64,000 bases of DNA, taken from NCBI GenBank assembly GCA_030770535.1, contig JASVEC010000001.1, positions 558,001 to 622,000 on the forward strand, in the 5' to 3' direction. Source of the DNA: Batkoa obscura (taxonomy: Eukaryota > Entomophthoromycota > Entomophthoromycetes > Entomophthorales > Batkoaceae). The position numbers were made by a program, and so were the translations under genes. Below, piece by piece: positions 46,218-59,813 of the stretch. Below the pieces are notes generated by a model, which saw nothing but the letters and a program-made list of their open reading frames with translations, was not told where the DNA came from and ran no database searches. How positions within the stretch are numbered: the first letter of the stretch is position 1; each line of letters starts with the position of its first letter.

Positions 46218-46892
46218 TTAAATCTTTTGACCTGGAAATGTGGTAATAATATCCGTCAACACTTGACCATTTTGATCCATAATAGCAGCCTTAATAGTGA
46301 CTCCATTAACAGAATTAACCGGAGGTTGAGCCATAACAATTAAAGGTTGATCCGAGAATGCTGGTCTTCTATAATTAACTGAATATTTAACATTAACCTT
46401 AGGATTTGTAAAACCAGTAAATTCTCTAGTAGCTTCTTGTAATAAAGTAGCTAATAAGCCTCCATGAATAATTCCTTTATGACCACAAACATTGGCACCC
46501 ATATAATAAACTTTAGTTAGCTTACCGCTGAATTCAGCTTGAATCAAATCTTCTCTTTTTAATGTTTGTTTGGTTAAATGAGTAGAAGTTGGGAATAATT
46601 GAGTTTGTAATTTATTGAGTAAAGTGACTTCTTCATTAGCTTCAAGTTGGATTTTATGTTTTGAAATAATAGGTAAATTGTAAGGTTCTAATTTTATACT
46701 AGAGTTTGATGTTGATTTAGTACTATAATATAAACTTGGAGCAACTAAACCAGCTATTAATAATAGGGTATTTCTTAAATAAGCGGGTTTATAATTGGAT
46801 GTTGGATAATTAATAGCTGGTAAACTAGATGTCATACTTATCCCTGCTTTACTTTGATAAAGGGATTTAAATTGCTTTAATTTAGTTAACAT
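46218..46892 (-). CDS. Hotdog-fold thioesterase-like protein (PaaI/THEM4-like), probably mitochondrial
   Basis: 224 residues, single exon. The N-terminus is basic with a hydrophobic segment (LRNTLLLIAGLVAPSLYY, about 39-56), suggesting mitochondrial import or membrane attachment. The catalytic hotdog domain (about 125-220) has GHKGIIHGGLLATLLQEA with the HGG motif at 143-145, then NVKYSVNYRRPAF. It would hydrolyse acyl-CoA thioesters. The closest type I recall is the fungal Fmp10/UPF0644 family, uncharacterised mitochondrial proteins. Adjacent to mitochondrial ACP but on the opposite strand, so co-function is only a guess. Confidence 0.82.
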   Translation of the reverse strand: MLTKLKQFKSLYQSKAGISMTSSLPAINYPTSNYKPAYLRNTLLLIAGLVAPSLYYSTKSTSNSSIKLEPYNLPIISKHKIQLEANEEVTLLNKLQTQLFPTSTHLTKQTLKREDLIQAEFSGKLTKVYYMGANVCGHKGIIHGGLLATLLQEATREFTGFTNPKVNVKYSVNYRRPAFSDQPLIVMAQPPVNSVNGVTIKAAIMDQNGQVLTDIITTFPGQKI

Positions 46893-48063
46893 ATTGTTAT
46901 TATTATTTTTTTATGAAATTATTTTTATTTTTATTTTAAATTAAATTATTTTAGTTTTGTGTTTATTTGATTTTATATACTCTTTTTTTGGATTCTCCCT
47001 TAAATAGATATCAAAAGAATGTGATTCTTAAGAGCCAATGAAATTACAAAAGCTTATCTCTATTAAAATTAATAAACTCTCTCTTTGGATCATATTTTTT
47101 CAAATCAATGGGACTATTAAAAACTGATCACTTATTGACAAATTAAATGACTAATTAAATCAATATAATTTGTTATTAAGTTTCAAATTGTTTGAAAAAT
47201 TACAAATTACTTTGCACCTCCTAAATTTGGTAAATAGCAATCTATTTTTTGACATTTTTGAAAAATATATTTCCATCAGCTTTCCCCCACCCAATTTTTA
47301 TTTGGCTAATTTTTAGAAAATGACATCATAGTTAAGGGAAATTAATTTTCCAGGATAAAAATTTATGATATTTTTTAAAAAGCGGTTATTAAAATCTTAA
47401 TTCCCATTCTCCCCCTCTCTTTTATGCAGTTTAAGCTTACTTTTTCAACAATAAAAATTAACTGTGAGATTCAATTTAAGCTGGTTTAAAGTGAGTTCTT
47501 TTTGAATATTGTTGTTTATTCTTAGGTTAATAGCTTTTTTGTTATTAACTTGGTATCAGACTTTGGTTATGTGAAATTATAAGGTATTTGTTTATTAACA
47601 GGGTATGTTTGATTATATATGTTATTAATTTTCTTTATACAAAATTTAATCAATTGTCGATAAATTAGACAAAAACCAGTATTAATTTTTTAATAACTTG
47701 CAACATGGTGTTTTATAAAAAAATTAGCGGTAAGGGTATAAGGTTGCAACAAAGTATTTTTACATGAAAGTAATTTTTGTATTTGGTCTAAAGATTAACA
47801 TCTGTTGCAATCAACAACTTTGCTATTTTTTGGTCAAAAAACTAAGATTATTCGTAAAAAAAAAACCTTATATTGTTTTAGATATATTATAAAAATATTA
47901 ATACTCTATATAAAAATACAAACTTCCTAACTATTTTAGCTTGTAAATGTTTAATACTAACCTATATTTAACTTATGTATAACTTCAGCTTTTTAAAATA
48001 TTAAAATATAATTAATTTCATATAACTTCAATTGTTTGTATTATTAGTAGTTTTATTTTACTA

Positions 48064-48324
48064 TATGGGGGTGTTTTTTTGGCTTCGTTATTTTTTCCAT
48101 TTTTTAAGCGTTATTTGAGTGGAAAGATTGTTAGCAAAAAATAAAACATAAGGAAATTATTTAATACCAAATTATATTTTTGTTTATACTGCAGTTAAAT
48201 ATAAAATTAAATTAATAGGCACATTAAATTTAATGCTCAGAGCTTGCTTACTTTATATTATTTATAAAAAGCTAAAGTTAAAAAAAAAGTTTGCAATAGC
48301 TTATTAAAAAAATACATCCTCATA
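48064..48324 (-). repeat. MITE copy split by a ~165-bp insertion
   Basis: The first part (48064-48140) runs from TATGGGGGTG to TTGTTAGCAAAA. The missing terminal part, AAAAATACATCCTCATATA, reappears at about 48306-48324. The ~165 bp between resemble sequence beside the MITE at 23336. Confidence 0.6.
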
Positions 48325-48329
48325 TAGTA

Positions 48330-48500
48330 AAATATAATATTAAATAAAAATAATTGATATGCATAGCATTATAATCCTAAATAAAATTGATAACTAATAA
48401 TTTTTAAGTCACATAATTAAGACAGGCTTTAATTTATAAGTATGAAATGTTTATTAATAAATTATACAAAGTAATAAAAACAAATGTAATAAAAATAATT
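48330..48500 (+). mobile_element. Eroded AT-rich repeat related to 23690-24030
   Basis: Shared order of ATAGCATTATA and TATTAATAAATTATA-type blocks; limits approximate, old. Confidence 0.25.
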
Positions 48501-49317
48501 AATTTATTAATTATTATTTTTTTTGAACTACCACCTCACTTTTTTTTTAATTTTATATTATTATAGATAAAACACTTAAGATACTATCTCTTTTAAGTTA
48601 TTTTTAAAAAAGTATATAATTTAATTACATCAATTGTAATATAAATCTGATTGTTTAAACTATATAAAATTTGTAAATTTAAAATGTTTATTTTCAAAAA
48701 TGTCAATAAAGCTTATAAAATTTTAAATTTATTTTAAAAAATAAGTATGGTGAAAAATTGCTATAATCGAATATTAAAATTTAAATTCAAAAGATATTTA
48801 CTATATAATTTATTTAAGATAGTAAAACTGTTTTAACACTCAGCTATATAAATTTATATATTTAAAGGATTTCTTTACTATTTATTTTTTTATCATAATC
48901 AATTCCAGAATTATTTTTAAAAAATTTATAAATTAGAAGACTTTGTGTTCAATTCTATAGCTTTACAATCTCTTATGCTTTGTTTCAAAACCACTTTGGT
49001 AAAATGGATCACTTTTAACTAATGATACACTCAGTCTTTACACAGTAAAGTAATAACTTTGTTAACTTTGAATAACTTTAAATTCAAATTCAGATCCAGA
49101 TCAGGTGCCACTTTTTAAAGTTAAGCGTATATTTTACTTTAAAGATTAAAGTATAAATTGTTATGAATTATGATTAATTGATATTATTTATAAACATTGT
49201 AGTATTCTAAATGAAATAATACTATCATTTTATTCTTTAATAATTGCAGGATTTAATATAGTCACTTAATAGTTGCTCAATTATATCACCGCTGTGTTTA
49301 AATCAAACAAGTACATA

Positions 49318-49342
49318 TTATTATCATTATCATTATCATTAT
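49318..49342. repeat. ATTATC hexanucleotide microsatellite
   Basis: About four ATTATC units in a row. Confidence 0.7.
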
Positions 49343-49589
49343 CAAGTCTTTTAAAGTATTTATAAAATGAGAAATAAGAAATGTTAAAGCAAATAAAAGG
49401 GGATAAAAGATGAGTAAAATTAATTGATTGGTGGTTTTATAGGTTAAGTAAGGGTAAAAATTAAAATTGTAATAAGAAAACAACTAGTGTAATTGATCGT
49501 TAAAATAGTAGCTTAAATGGAAGTAGAGTTTGTATGTTGGACTTCTCTTACTTATAGTACTTTAGTATCCTCTTCAAAACTATTTACTT

Positions 49590-50378
<789 letters not shown>

Positions 50379-52019
50379 TAATATGAATTAATTCTATATA
50401 CTATATATTTAGTTAAATTTTTAGCTGAATAGAAAAATTTAAATTACTAGATAAGAAATGAAAAAGCGGAAAGATTAATAGTAAGTTGAAAACTAGAACT
50501 ATATTAAATCACAAAATAAAAATAAAATATCTGTTAATTACCAAGCCATAAATTCCTTCGAAGTGCCTTAACCTCTATAAGTGATTTAATTGGTAAACTC
50601 AAAGCTATTTAAAGGCGGAGACAAACTTAAAATCCCCAATTAACCCAAATCTTAGGCTATTGATTGGCTCTAGTAGTGAAATCATTAAAGCAAAGTTCTT
50701 TTTCTACTAACCAATAAAAGCAACAACGGCTTCAAACAAACTCAAAATCAACCAATTAATTTCTCCCTTTTGGCTATGGTTATGAGCAATAAATTAACGA
50801 AGGATTTTTCAATTAACATGAACTAATTAGGGGAAATACAAAAATAAAAGAGGAGAATTAAAAAATAGAGTTTACAAAGTAGCATAAATTAATAAAATAA
50901 AATAAAATAAAAATTTATGGCTTTAACCAAAAGAATTTAAAAAAGAAATTATAGTTTGTGGAGTTATTTTACAGAATTACGGTCAATTATAGCGTTATTC
51001 TTTAAATTTGTCCATTGCCAAAGGCTAAAATTAAATCCATATTTTGCATTGTTAAATCATTTGATCAAAATATCAAAACAAAACTGATATCTACTGCAAT
51101 AAAAACAAGCTTTTACTTTAATGACTTATAGTAATTCGAATGTGATACACTTATTAAGAAAGAGAGCAGTTCTATTTTAAGCTGGAAACAGTCTTAATTT
51201 TAGCGTTCTTATTACTTTCTAGTCTTCAAATCAACAAATCGTCAAAAATAGTCTTATAAATGCTGTTGACTACTGTAAAGGTCGTATAATATATTAAGGA
51301 ACATACGGCTTATTAATGATATTTAATATATCCTTGTAACATTAATTATCAATTTCATTATAAATTAACCTACAAGTTTTTACAGAAATAGTAAACTACC
51401 ATTAGATTTAAAATCACATGCTATAAGTTTATAAAGATTCTACTAGTAATTTTTATAGGTGTTCTTTTCCACTAATGTTTTGTATTCTCTATTAATAATT
51501 CATTTTTATCATTTATTATCTTATCATAGTATTATACCGATATGTCTAAAATTTAAAAAATAAATATCTTAATAAATATTCGAGTCTTTTTTAATTTGAT
51601 AAGGTGTTTTTTTGTAAGCAGAATTATTATTAAACTCATTTTATTTCTAATTTAGCTCGAATTAAACAACTATTTTGCTAAGAATGGCAAAAAGTTATCA
51701 TTTGCTACTCTAAAAATGATTGGTTTGCTTAAGCCTTTGCACATCAGTTGTAAATTCTAATGTAATTTGGTGTAAAACTAAAGAGCAAGCTAATAAATTA
51801 ATAATTTCTTTTGTTTTTAAAATGGTAGACTTCCCTACTAAACGATTTAAGTACCAGAAAAAGTCCCTTTCCCTTTTATTTCCAGCAATTTAAATTTAAT
51901 AATTGGTTATAATATATTTAAAATAAAACTAATCAAAGGGATGGGACTATTTTTAAACTTGTTTTTGACCCTTATTTATATATTTATAAATTTACGATAG
52001 AATAAATTCAACAATTTTT
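50379..52019. other. AT-rich intergenic stretch
   Basis: 1.6 kb including the Rho1 promoter; no coding signal recognised. Confidence 0.5.
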
Positions 52020-52466
52020 TTATTTCTTACAAAAAATACTTAAGTTAGGCCAGAATATGACGGTAAGATTAATGATAACTGGTAGAGACCAAGCGCAAGA
52101 ATTTAAAAGTAATAAACCACATTGTGAAGATAGTGACAAGAATTTATGGTTTGCATGGATAGGAGCTATGACAGCTAAAAGCAGCCACATAAAAGAAATA
52201 AACAAAGAAATGAGAGGCTCAACCATTGGGATCATCAAAATAAGTAATAAGTGACTGCGATATTTTTTACACCAAATTTCAATTTCTAAAAAGACACTAG
52301 AACATAAAAAAGAAGCTAAACTCATCGCTAATAAAGCTATACAAAAGCCATTTTGTTCTAAATATGGAGTCATGGTTAATACAGTCGTAATACTTATTAT
52401 ACATTGTGTTAATCGTTGTGAGTTATGATAACTATAAGGTGTTTTTCCAATTAATTTATATTCCAT
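52020..52466 (-). CDS. Predicted four-TM membrane protein, function unknown
   Basis: 148 residues, single exon, ATG at 52466. Four hydrophobic stretches at about 18-34, 40-60, 71-101 and 116-140. Short charged links (EIWCKKYR between TM2 and TM3). Both ends are probably cytoplasmic. Size and layout recall MARVEL-type four-TM proteins (tetraspan, membrane domain organisation), but I see no decisive motif. Six Cys residues are spread among the TMs. Its reading frame is uninterrupted and codon use is like neighbours. A conserved gene is likely, its role open. Confidence 0.6.
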   Translation of the reverse strand: MEYKLIGKTPYSYHNSQRLTQCIISITTVLTMTPYLEQNGFCIALLAMSLASFLCSSVFLEIEIWCKKYRSHLLLILMIPMVEPLISLFISFMWLLLAVIAPIHANHKFLSLSSQCGLLLLNSCAWSLPVIINLTVIFWPNLSIFCKK

Positions 52467-54530
52467 TATTTTGTTTCTTAAAAATGAATGTTTGTAAATA
52501 AAAGTTGTAAGGATAAGTAAGCGTATAAATAATTATATTAATAATCTAAGTGGGGTAGTTTAAAGATGATTGGATTAAAAAAAAAAGTTTTAAACCTGTC
52601 TATATAAAATAACAATCCAAATAATTTTAAAATAAACAAGGATTCCTTTTCGTTTATATACTAAACATTTCCCCTTTATTTTCTTTTCTTGATCTTCTTA
52701 TAAAATGATTGTCAATTTTTATTTTTATTACTTTACTTGGTCAATTTTTATTTTACTCACACAACAATCTATCCCCTTAAAAGAATGATTTGTAGAAATC
52801 CACCAATTAAATCGATTAATTTTTAAATAGTGTTTCAACCTTTTTACTTTGTTTAAAATAGTTAAAATCGATTATTTACTATTTAACATAACAAACATGA
52901 ATACAATAGTAGACGTAATAAACATAATAAAAGTGATAAAATTAATTTGCTGGATTTTAAAATATAATTAAATGAACATAATGGAGTTTTAAACTTTATT
53001 TTTTATATAACTTTGTTTTATACTATTATTACTTTTATCCATCTTCTAGCTTACCACCCCATTTAAGACAATAATTAATGGTTTTCGAATCCTTTCTTTC
53101 CGCACATTTAAAGAATATTTTGGCGCTAAACTTTATAAGTTAGTATGATAACAATAATAATAGTAAATATTATCAAATAATGATATACTTTGATTTTTTT
53201 AGAAGAAATTAAATAAAATGTGAGGTTTAATTTTATATCACTAAAAGCAGCAAAAAACAATATTAAAGTTGAAACATCAAAAAAAATTGAAGATTATTAC
53301 TGTTAAGCTATATTACAAAGTAGAATTAAAAAGTAGTATTAAACTATATAAAAAATAATAATATATTAGTTAATAGATTCAGTATATCTGAAATAAAATG
53401 CTATAAAGTAGTAATAATGGACATTGATAGAATTTAATTTATTGTTAGTAAAATTTAAAATCCTCTAATATAATTTTTTATACAACACGTTAAACTTTAT
53501 TTTAACGGAATTTTAAATTCCATTTTAAAACTATTGATTTTATCTATTTTTTTGGTAAGTTTTCATTTAAGTATTTGTTTGTTTTATTTATTGATCTCAT
53601 CTTTGTATACTGTAAAAATGCTAATATCTATATTGTGAAATGTCTCTTAGTTAAAAAAATAAACCTAACTTTGTTATTTTATATATTATCGTTTGTTATA
53701 TATTTTCAAATATTATACGTTTGAAGTATTAGCCCATTTTAACTAATAAATAAAACCATTGTATATTTTAAAAATAACCAAATTAATGTACTCAATTCTA
53801 ACAGCGATCAATAAAATCTTATATAGCTATTAAGTTAATATTGAATGTCATAGTTCATAAAGAAATGGTATAAGCTTCTAACTAATTGGAATCATTTGAT
53901 TTTATATAAATGTAAATAAGATTATATGTTGGCATAATATGTAAATAGTATTATTTGAAAAAGTCAGAATAAGATTAAAAAACTCATTTATTGTACAAAG
54001 TATAACTTATACTTAAAGGTAAATCGAAGGTCACTTTATCTAGTTGTTTTATTTGGCTAAATAACAACGACATAAAAATCTTATATCAATCAAAGTGTTC
54101 AAGCACAATTTTTTTGAGTATTAAGTATAAATAAATAATATAGTAGAAAACAATAAGTATAATAAAAGAGCCAGTTTTAAATAAGGATAAAAGGTTTTTT
54201 ATTCATTGTTAATTTTAATTATCTATAGTTTACTATAACAATTAATATGTTTTAATATATGTTTTGATATTTACTGAGTCGCAATTGAAAAGACATAAAG
54301 TTAAAACCATCATCATCAAATACCACCCCACTCGTTATTGATATTGAAATAAAAGGACAAACAGTATTATGATAAAAGGATACAGTATCCTAAATGTAAA
54401 TAAATTAATATAAACGTTATTACGTCCCCTACAAATTTGCAAATTTAAGCTGCACCAATCACATCAACTTGAATTTTTTTAAAACTAAAAATTTTAAAAT
54501 TTTAAAAAGATCATTTTCAGTAATTTTAAA
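52467..54530. other. AT-rich intergenic stretch with one exon-like island
   Basis: 2.1 kb; only the higher-GC patch at 53035-53125 stands out. Confidence 0.5.
53035..53125 (-). CDS. Possible 3' terminal exon of an unrecognised gene
   Basis: Follows a good acceptor on the minus strand (AAAGTTTAG at about 53126-53134). It encodes 29 residues, AKIFFKCAERKDSKTINYC followed by LKWGGKLEDG and TAA. The patch is about 40 percent GC against about 20 percent in flanks. The two Cys and the Trp-Gly-Gly end look protein-like, yet I could not find a matching upstream exon within the 1.3 kb to the right. Could be a relic exon. Confidence 0.25.
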
Positions 54531-55137
54531 ATGTCAGGAAGAGTAATGATGAAATAAAATAATAAAGAATGAAACTGATTAAGTATATAGGGACGTGGTA
54601 CAGGAAGAGGGGGAACTAATACTCGAGGAAGAGGAGGAAATTCAAATAATAATGGCGATAGAAATAAGGATAATTTAGATAAACCTAAGAAGAAGAAAGA
54701 GTCGATATTGGATCTTTCTAAATTTTTAGAAAAAAAGGTGCATGTTAAATTTTCAGGGGGCAGAGAAGGTAAATTACTTTTTTCTCCACTTTTCAAATTT
54801 AATAACCTAATTTTTTAGTTTCTGGTATTTTGAAAGGATTCGACCCCCTTTTGAACTTGGTTTTAGACCATACTATAGAAATTATAAGAGGTAAAGCAAA
54901 ATCATTTTAAATCTCGAAATAAAATATTAATCTTTGACTTGTTAATAGCGGATTCAAACGAAAGTAATAGTAAGATTATTTCAATTATATCTAATTTAAA
55001 ACTTATATTTTTATAAAGCCAAAGGTTCAGATAAAACTAGAGAGTTAGGTTTACTAGTATGTCGTGGTCCTACTGTAGTATTGATTCATCCTGAAGAGGA
55101 AGCTATTGAAATTAGCAATCCATTTTTACAGCAATGA
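54531..55137 (+). CDS. LSM7: LSm7, subunit of the LSm2-8 / LSm1-7 ring, with RG-rich N-terminus
   Basis: 133 residues from five exons: 54531-54542, 54591-54768, 54819-54890, 54949-54969, 55019-55137. N-terminal 45 residues are Gly/Arg/Asn-rich (GRGTGRGG, TRGRGG), unlike the shorter N-terminus of animal and budding-yeast LSm7. The Sm fold follows: KKESILDLSKFLEKKVHVKF, then SGGREVSGILKGFDPLLNLV (Sm1), a short loop, RELGLLVCRGPTVVLIHP (Sm2), ending NPFLQQ. LSm7 helps bind the U6 snRNA 3' end in the nucleus and mRNA decay intermediates in the cytoplasm. It is tail-to-tail with the chitin synthase gene, 105 bp apart. Confidence 0.93.
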
Positions 55138-55242
55138 AAACGTTAATAATTTTATCTTTGTTTTTGTTTTTTAAAGTTATTTATCAATTATTCGTTATAA
55201 AAATAATACATTTAATATAAAAAATATTTATTTAGTATCAAT

Positions 55243-58200
55243 TTAAAAATCCATGTCCCGAGATACTCGCTTTCCTTTAACTGTATGCACTTGAAGAGGT
55301 TTTGAGATGCTACTGTTATCAAACCCTTCATCTTCATGTTGAATCTCTTTGAATTTATTATCTAATCTAGGTCCTCTAGGTAATGTTTTTGGGCGATCAT
55401 AAATATTTGATTCAACCTTAAGATTTAGCCTTGACAATCCTAGCTCTAAAGGAGGCTGCTCAGGGGAACGATTATCCTTTAATATTGTTCCTTGAACCTC
55501 TTCTTGACCATCAAAAGTATCTATTGTAGGTTTATTATTAAACGGTGGTTGGATTCCAACTGTGATATTGTTTTGGTTTAAGAATAAAAACCCATTATCT
55601 CCGGTTCTATCCACTGATAGTCTTCTATTTGGCTTCTTTGGAATCTTTTTTAGTGTTGTATTTAACTGTTCTATTGCAACGGATTTGGGTCTTTCATGGT
55701 TTTGTTTCTCAAAGAATAAACCCTCAGTTGTTATCTCAGCGCTTGGCGAAGTAGGGCTAGCAAGGGCTTTTGTTGTTTCTATAGTTTCATGGTTAGGTGG
55801 AATTTCAATTTTATTTTCTTTAAGCTGAACTAGTTTAATCTTATTTAAAGTTTGATGATATTGCTTGAGTTTATCATCTTTAAAATTTTTAGCCAATTCT
55901 AATTCTTGAATACGTATGCTTCTGAGCTTATTTTGTTCTGCTTTAGCTTGGTAACTCATTCTCTTTTCTTTCTTTTTATTTGATAGCTTTTGCCATTCGC
56001 CAATCTTTTTCTGTTCAATGCATTCCATTTCATCTTCCTTCTCCCCATTAGAATCACCGTGGCCGTTATCTGGGCCATCAATTTTTCTAGTTGCACCCCA
56101 CGAGAAATCATCAAAATGCCAGAAAGAATAGACCGGCAATACAAAATTCCATATAGGCATAGCTAGAATAAAGATAAACATCCATCCTATGTAAGATACT
56201 TTACGTGTCGTAACTCCAATTAATATAGCTTGCATAAAATAAAGGCAAGCCATAAAGAAAAGGGGTAACCATACATCTTGACCCATAAAAGCACTAACTA
56301 TCAAATAAGATAAAAATAATAACGAAGCTGGCATTACAACCGTTCCCAGAAGTTCTAATAAAATAACAAACTGCATAGAACAACAAAATATACCACACAA
56401 TTGTGGTACTAATACCAACTCTAACAAATTGTGTACTGTGGAATTAATCCATCTTCTCCTTTGTGATAATAACACTTTAAACTCATCAGGTACAACTGTT
56501 TTACAAATAGCTTTAGGAACATAAATCATTTTTCTCCTTGGGAAAGCTCTAAGCATTAATGTGGTTAGGTAACGATCTTCACCTAATAACAAAAGGTTTT
56601 TCTTATGCAAAGTTGACACATCATTGGAAGAATAGTTTTTAACAATATCAGGGTTAGCTAATATAGGAACACAGTAACCATCTGGTTTACTTACTTTGAT
56701 ACGATACATACAAAAACAACCTGGTAAACAAGTAACGCCACCAAAGATGGATTCGAATGCTTTTCCTAGGTGATGAGATATATAATACTCATACACTTGG
56801 ATCATCGTTACCCAACTTTGTCTTTTATTTTCAATCTTAGTTTCGCCGCAAAGCCCCATAACAGTTGGATCTCTTTCCATGGCTGATACCATTTTAGAAA
56901 TAGCATCTGGTAGTACCATTGTATCTGCATCCACCATTAATACCATTTCATATTTATCAGCTGTAGTATTAGTCAAACGATAAAGCTTTTCAAACAAGTC
57001 AAATTCAAGTGGAGTCATCCTTTCGTTGAAGCATAGGTTTGACAGGAAACGCATTAATATCAATTGAGAGTCCCTTTTACCTCTATTTCCAGCCTTGGGT
57101 TGGCTTCTTTCATATGGTAAACCACATTTATTTATCAATACCATAGGGACTCTTCGATCATTTTGTACTACATAATTTCCGATATGAACTTTCGCCATAT
57201 TCATTTGCTTTTTAGCATCTCCAATAGAGATATACGCTTTTGGCTTAATTTCCTCGTCTTTATCTAAAGGTTCGAGCATATCTAATAAGATATCTGGCGT
57301 AGATTTTTCATTACCTGAACCAGTGATGTCACCATCTGCAATTACAAAAAGTATTTTATGTTTATCATAATAATCGGATAATGCAATAGAATCTAAAGTT
57401 GTTTTTAAACTTGATTCACCTTCTGAATAACAAGTTACAAGACATAAAAGGTGAGGAAGAGTATCCTTATTACGAGGTTTATTGGATATTTTTCCTAACT
57501 TCCAGGAAAGGAACCAATCAAAGCTTATGGCAGCAAGGAACTTGATAACGGTGATTGTTAATAAGATTGAGGTAGCAATGACCATAGCTAAATTAGAAGC
57601 AAAACATCCAATAGTAGTACCATCCAGCTTGCCTACCAATAATTGATCTTCAAAACAAGGGATTAACTCAGCTAGTTTATTATTGTTTAATATATCTTTT
57701 GTAGCATCTCTACCAATAAAGGACTTTAAAACTTCTGTTAACTCCTCACCGAGATAAAGATCTGGATCTTCTTCCTCTTCTTCAGGTACTAGAAAGTAAT
57801 CTTTTAAAGTATATACTTTCTCATTAAATACAAATAGTTTATCATTATTAATTGAGTTTGTAATATTTGTCCAAGAAAACGCGACATAGTTCTTGATTGA
57901 AAGTTCTCTTAACGCACGCCATGATTCTGCAGAGGTATGACAGTGTAATTTAGGGTCGTCTTGTAGGCCTTTACATTTTTCATCGAAATTTTTGGGCCAA
58001 AATTTACAAGATGAACTCTTTTTGTCTGGTGGGAATATATGAGAGATATCATGTCCATAGTAAGGCTCAATAGTATCTTTTAAATCTTCATCAACAAATG
58101 GTAAAATAGGTCGATGATTTCCAACTGGAAAATAAGAACCTACATCATAAAGCTGTCCTCTTACAATCATCAATTTGGTTCCATTTGCATGTATACCGAA

Positions 58201-59813
58201 ATCACGTGCTACTTGATCTGGAAATATGGGAATAATTTTTTGACAAATGATTGAAGAAAACCCAAAAGTTAAAAACCCAAGACCAAACGAGATCATTAAA
58301 ATGATAAAACATAATGCTACTTTCTCTCTCCAAGCTTGTTGTATATGTGGGTCTTTCATGCCGCCTAATTTGCTTAAGAAAGGTGGGATAACACATATTG
58401 TTAGCAATCTAGAGAAGTATTCCCATTTGTTTAAATGGCTTAAATTAAAGTAAGCCCTTATTCCTTCTTTTGGGCCTTCTTCATTTTCCAAATTGTTTGA
58501 TAAATTACTCAATGGCACTTCATTTTGTTCCATTTGTAATTCGTTTTCAACAAGTTGATTATATATCTTTCTATTTCTTAAAGTTCCATTTCTAACCAAT
58601 TTTCTAGTTTCACTGAAACTCGAGTTGTCATCGATCGTTTCTTCTTTTGGAGAAGCATTTCTAGATTTCCCTAAACTTGAATTTCTTTTTAATCTGGATT
58701 GAATCTCTAATTGTTCACAAGAAGATAGAGATAAATCTTTCATAAAAGAGTCTTCAAACTTCATAAAGCTCTCTTTTTTAGCTTCCTTTTTGATCTCCTT
58801 CTTTTTCTCTTTTATAGTTATGTCCTTATCTCGCTTAGGTATATGCTTATATTTATCACTGATTTTGGAAAAACTCACAAGCCTTTTGGCTATTGGATTA
58901 TGTTTATTCTCAAGAGCTAACTCAATTGCGTTTTTCTTGTTTAGTGCTATCAAATCTCGATTTGCTCCAGCAGCTAAGAGTGGCTCAATTAAATCTATAT
59001 AACCCAAATGAGAAGCTAACATCAAAGGAGTCCAGCCATACTAAAAAATTATAAATAACCATGACTATAAAATTCAAATTAGCACTTACCAAATCCGCCT
59101 TATTTACATTCACTTTAGCATCTAATAATAGTTGTACTACAGCATCTAAATGGTTCCCTATTACCGCCAAAGATAAAGGGGTATTTCCTTGAAGGTCAGG
59201 TTGATTGATGGGATATTTTTCCAGACTTGTAAACAATTGGCAAGAGGCAGCGTGGCCTAAAGAAGCAGCTATTGCTAAAGGAGTTCTACCATCATTATCT
59301 GGTTTTGTAGGATCAGCACCTAGTTCAACAAGTACTTTGATGTTATCTACTAAATCTAAACAGGCCGCTTTAAACAGAATAGTTTGTCCTTTTTCATCTA
59401 AGTTAAAAATAAATATTAAAAACAACTGATTGTACTGTGATAATTCAACTACCTTTCCAGTTTAAGTCAACATGAAATTGTTCGTGATTCATCAATAACA
59501 TTAAGATATCATTATATATATCAATATCTTGATCATTTAGAGTGATGAAATCCAAATAACAAAAGATAACTTCTAATATCAGTTGAATAAATAAGGTAAA
59601 CTCTTCACTGTCTCGAGTGACAAGTTCATGGGAGTTCAAAGTTTGAGTTAACTCTTTTTTAAATTTTTTACTTTGGCTTTTTAATATTAATTTTTTTAAT
59701 CTTTTATAATATTGCTTTAATGTTATATTAGTTATTAGTAAATTATCATCTTCTTCCTCTTCACTTGAATCGTCAACGTCATTATCATTATTAGTTAGTA
59801 GCTCTTCTTTCAT
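55243..59813 (-). CDS. Class IV chitin synthase fused to N-terminal ankyrin repeats
   Basis: 1488 residues, three exons on the complement: 59453-59813, 59090-59397, 55243-59040. Domains in order: acidic start (residues 1-30); ankyrin repeats about 121-280 (GQTILFKAACL, DGRTPLAIAASLGHA, GNTPLSLAVIGNH, GWTPLMLASHLGY); a Ser/Lys-rich linker; two TM helices near 460-490; a cytochrome-b5-like lumenal/extracellular domain (FPDQVARDFGIHANGTKL); a TM near 705-735; and the glycosyltransferase-2 catalytic domain with TCYSEGESSLKTTLDS, VDADT at 926-930, GEDRYLT and QRRRWINSTVHN (QRRRW at 1083-1087). More TMs follow, then FSWGATRK and a basic tail. It makes chitin from UDP-GlcNAc at the plasma membrane. 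QRRRWINSTVHN and FELLG-like TM sequence fit class IV (Chs3). Ankyrin fusion is unusual for the class. Confidence 0.9.

Larger units (their letters stand above)
46893..49589. other. Repeat-bearing intergenic region
   Basis: 2.7 kb with an interrupted MITE, an AT-rich eroded repeat (about 48330-48500) and an ATTATC microsatellite at 49318-49342. No gene called. Confidence 0.5.

Noticed and set aside
52705-52788. 27-codon signal-peptide-like frame
   Set aside because: Too short and aromatic low-complexity; no promoter element or mature peptide of note.
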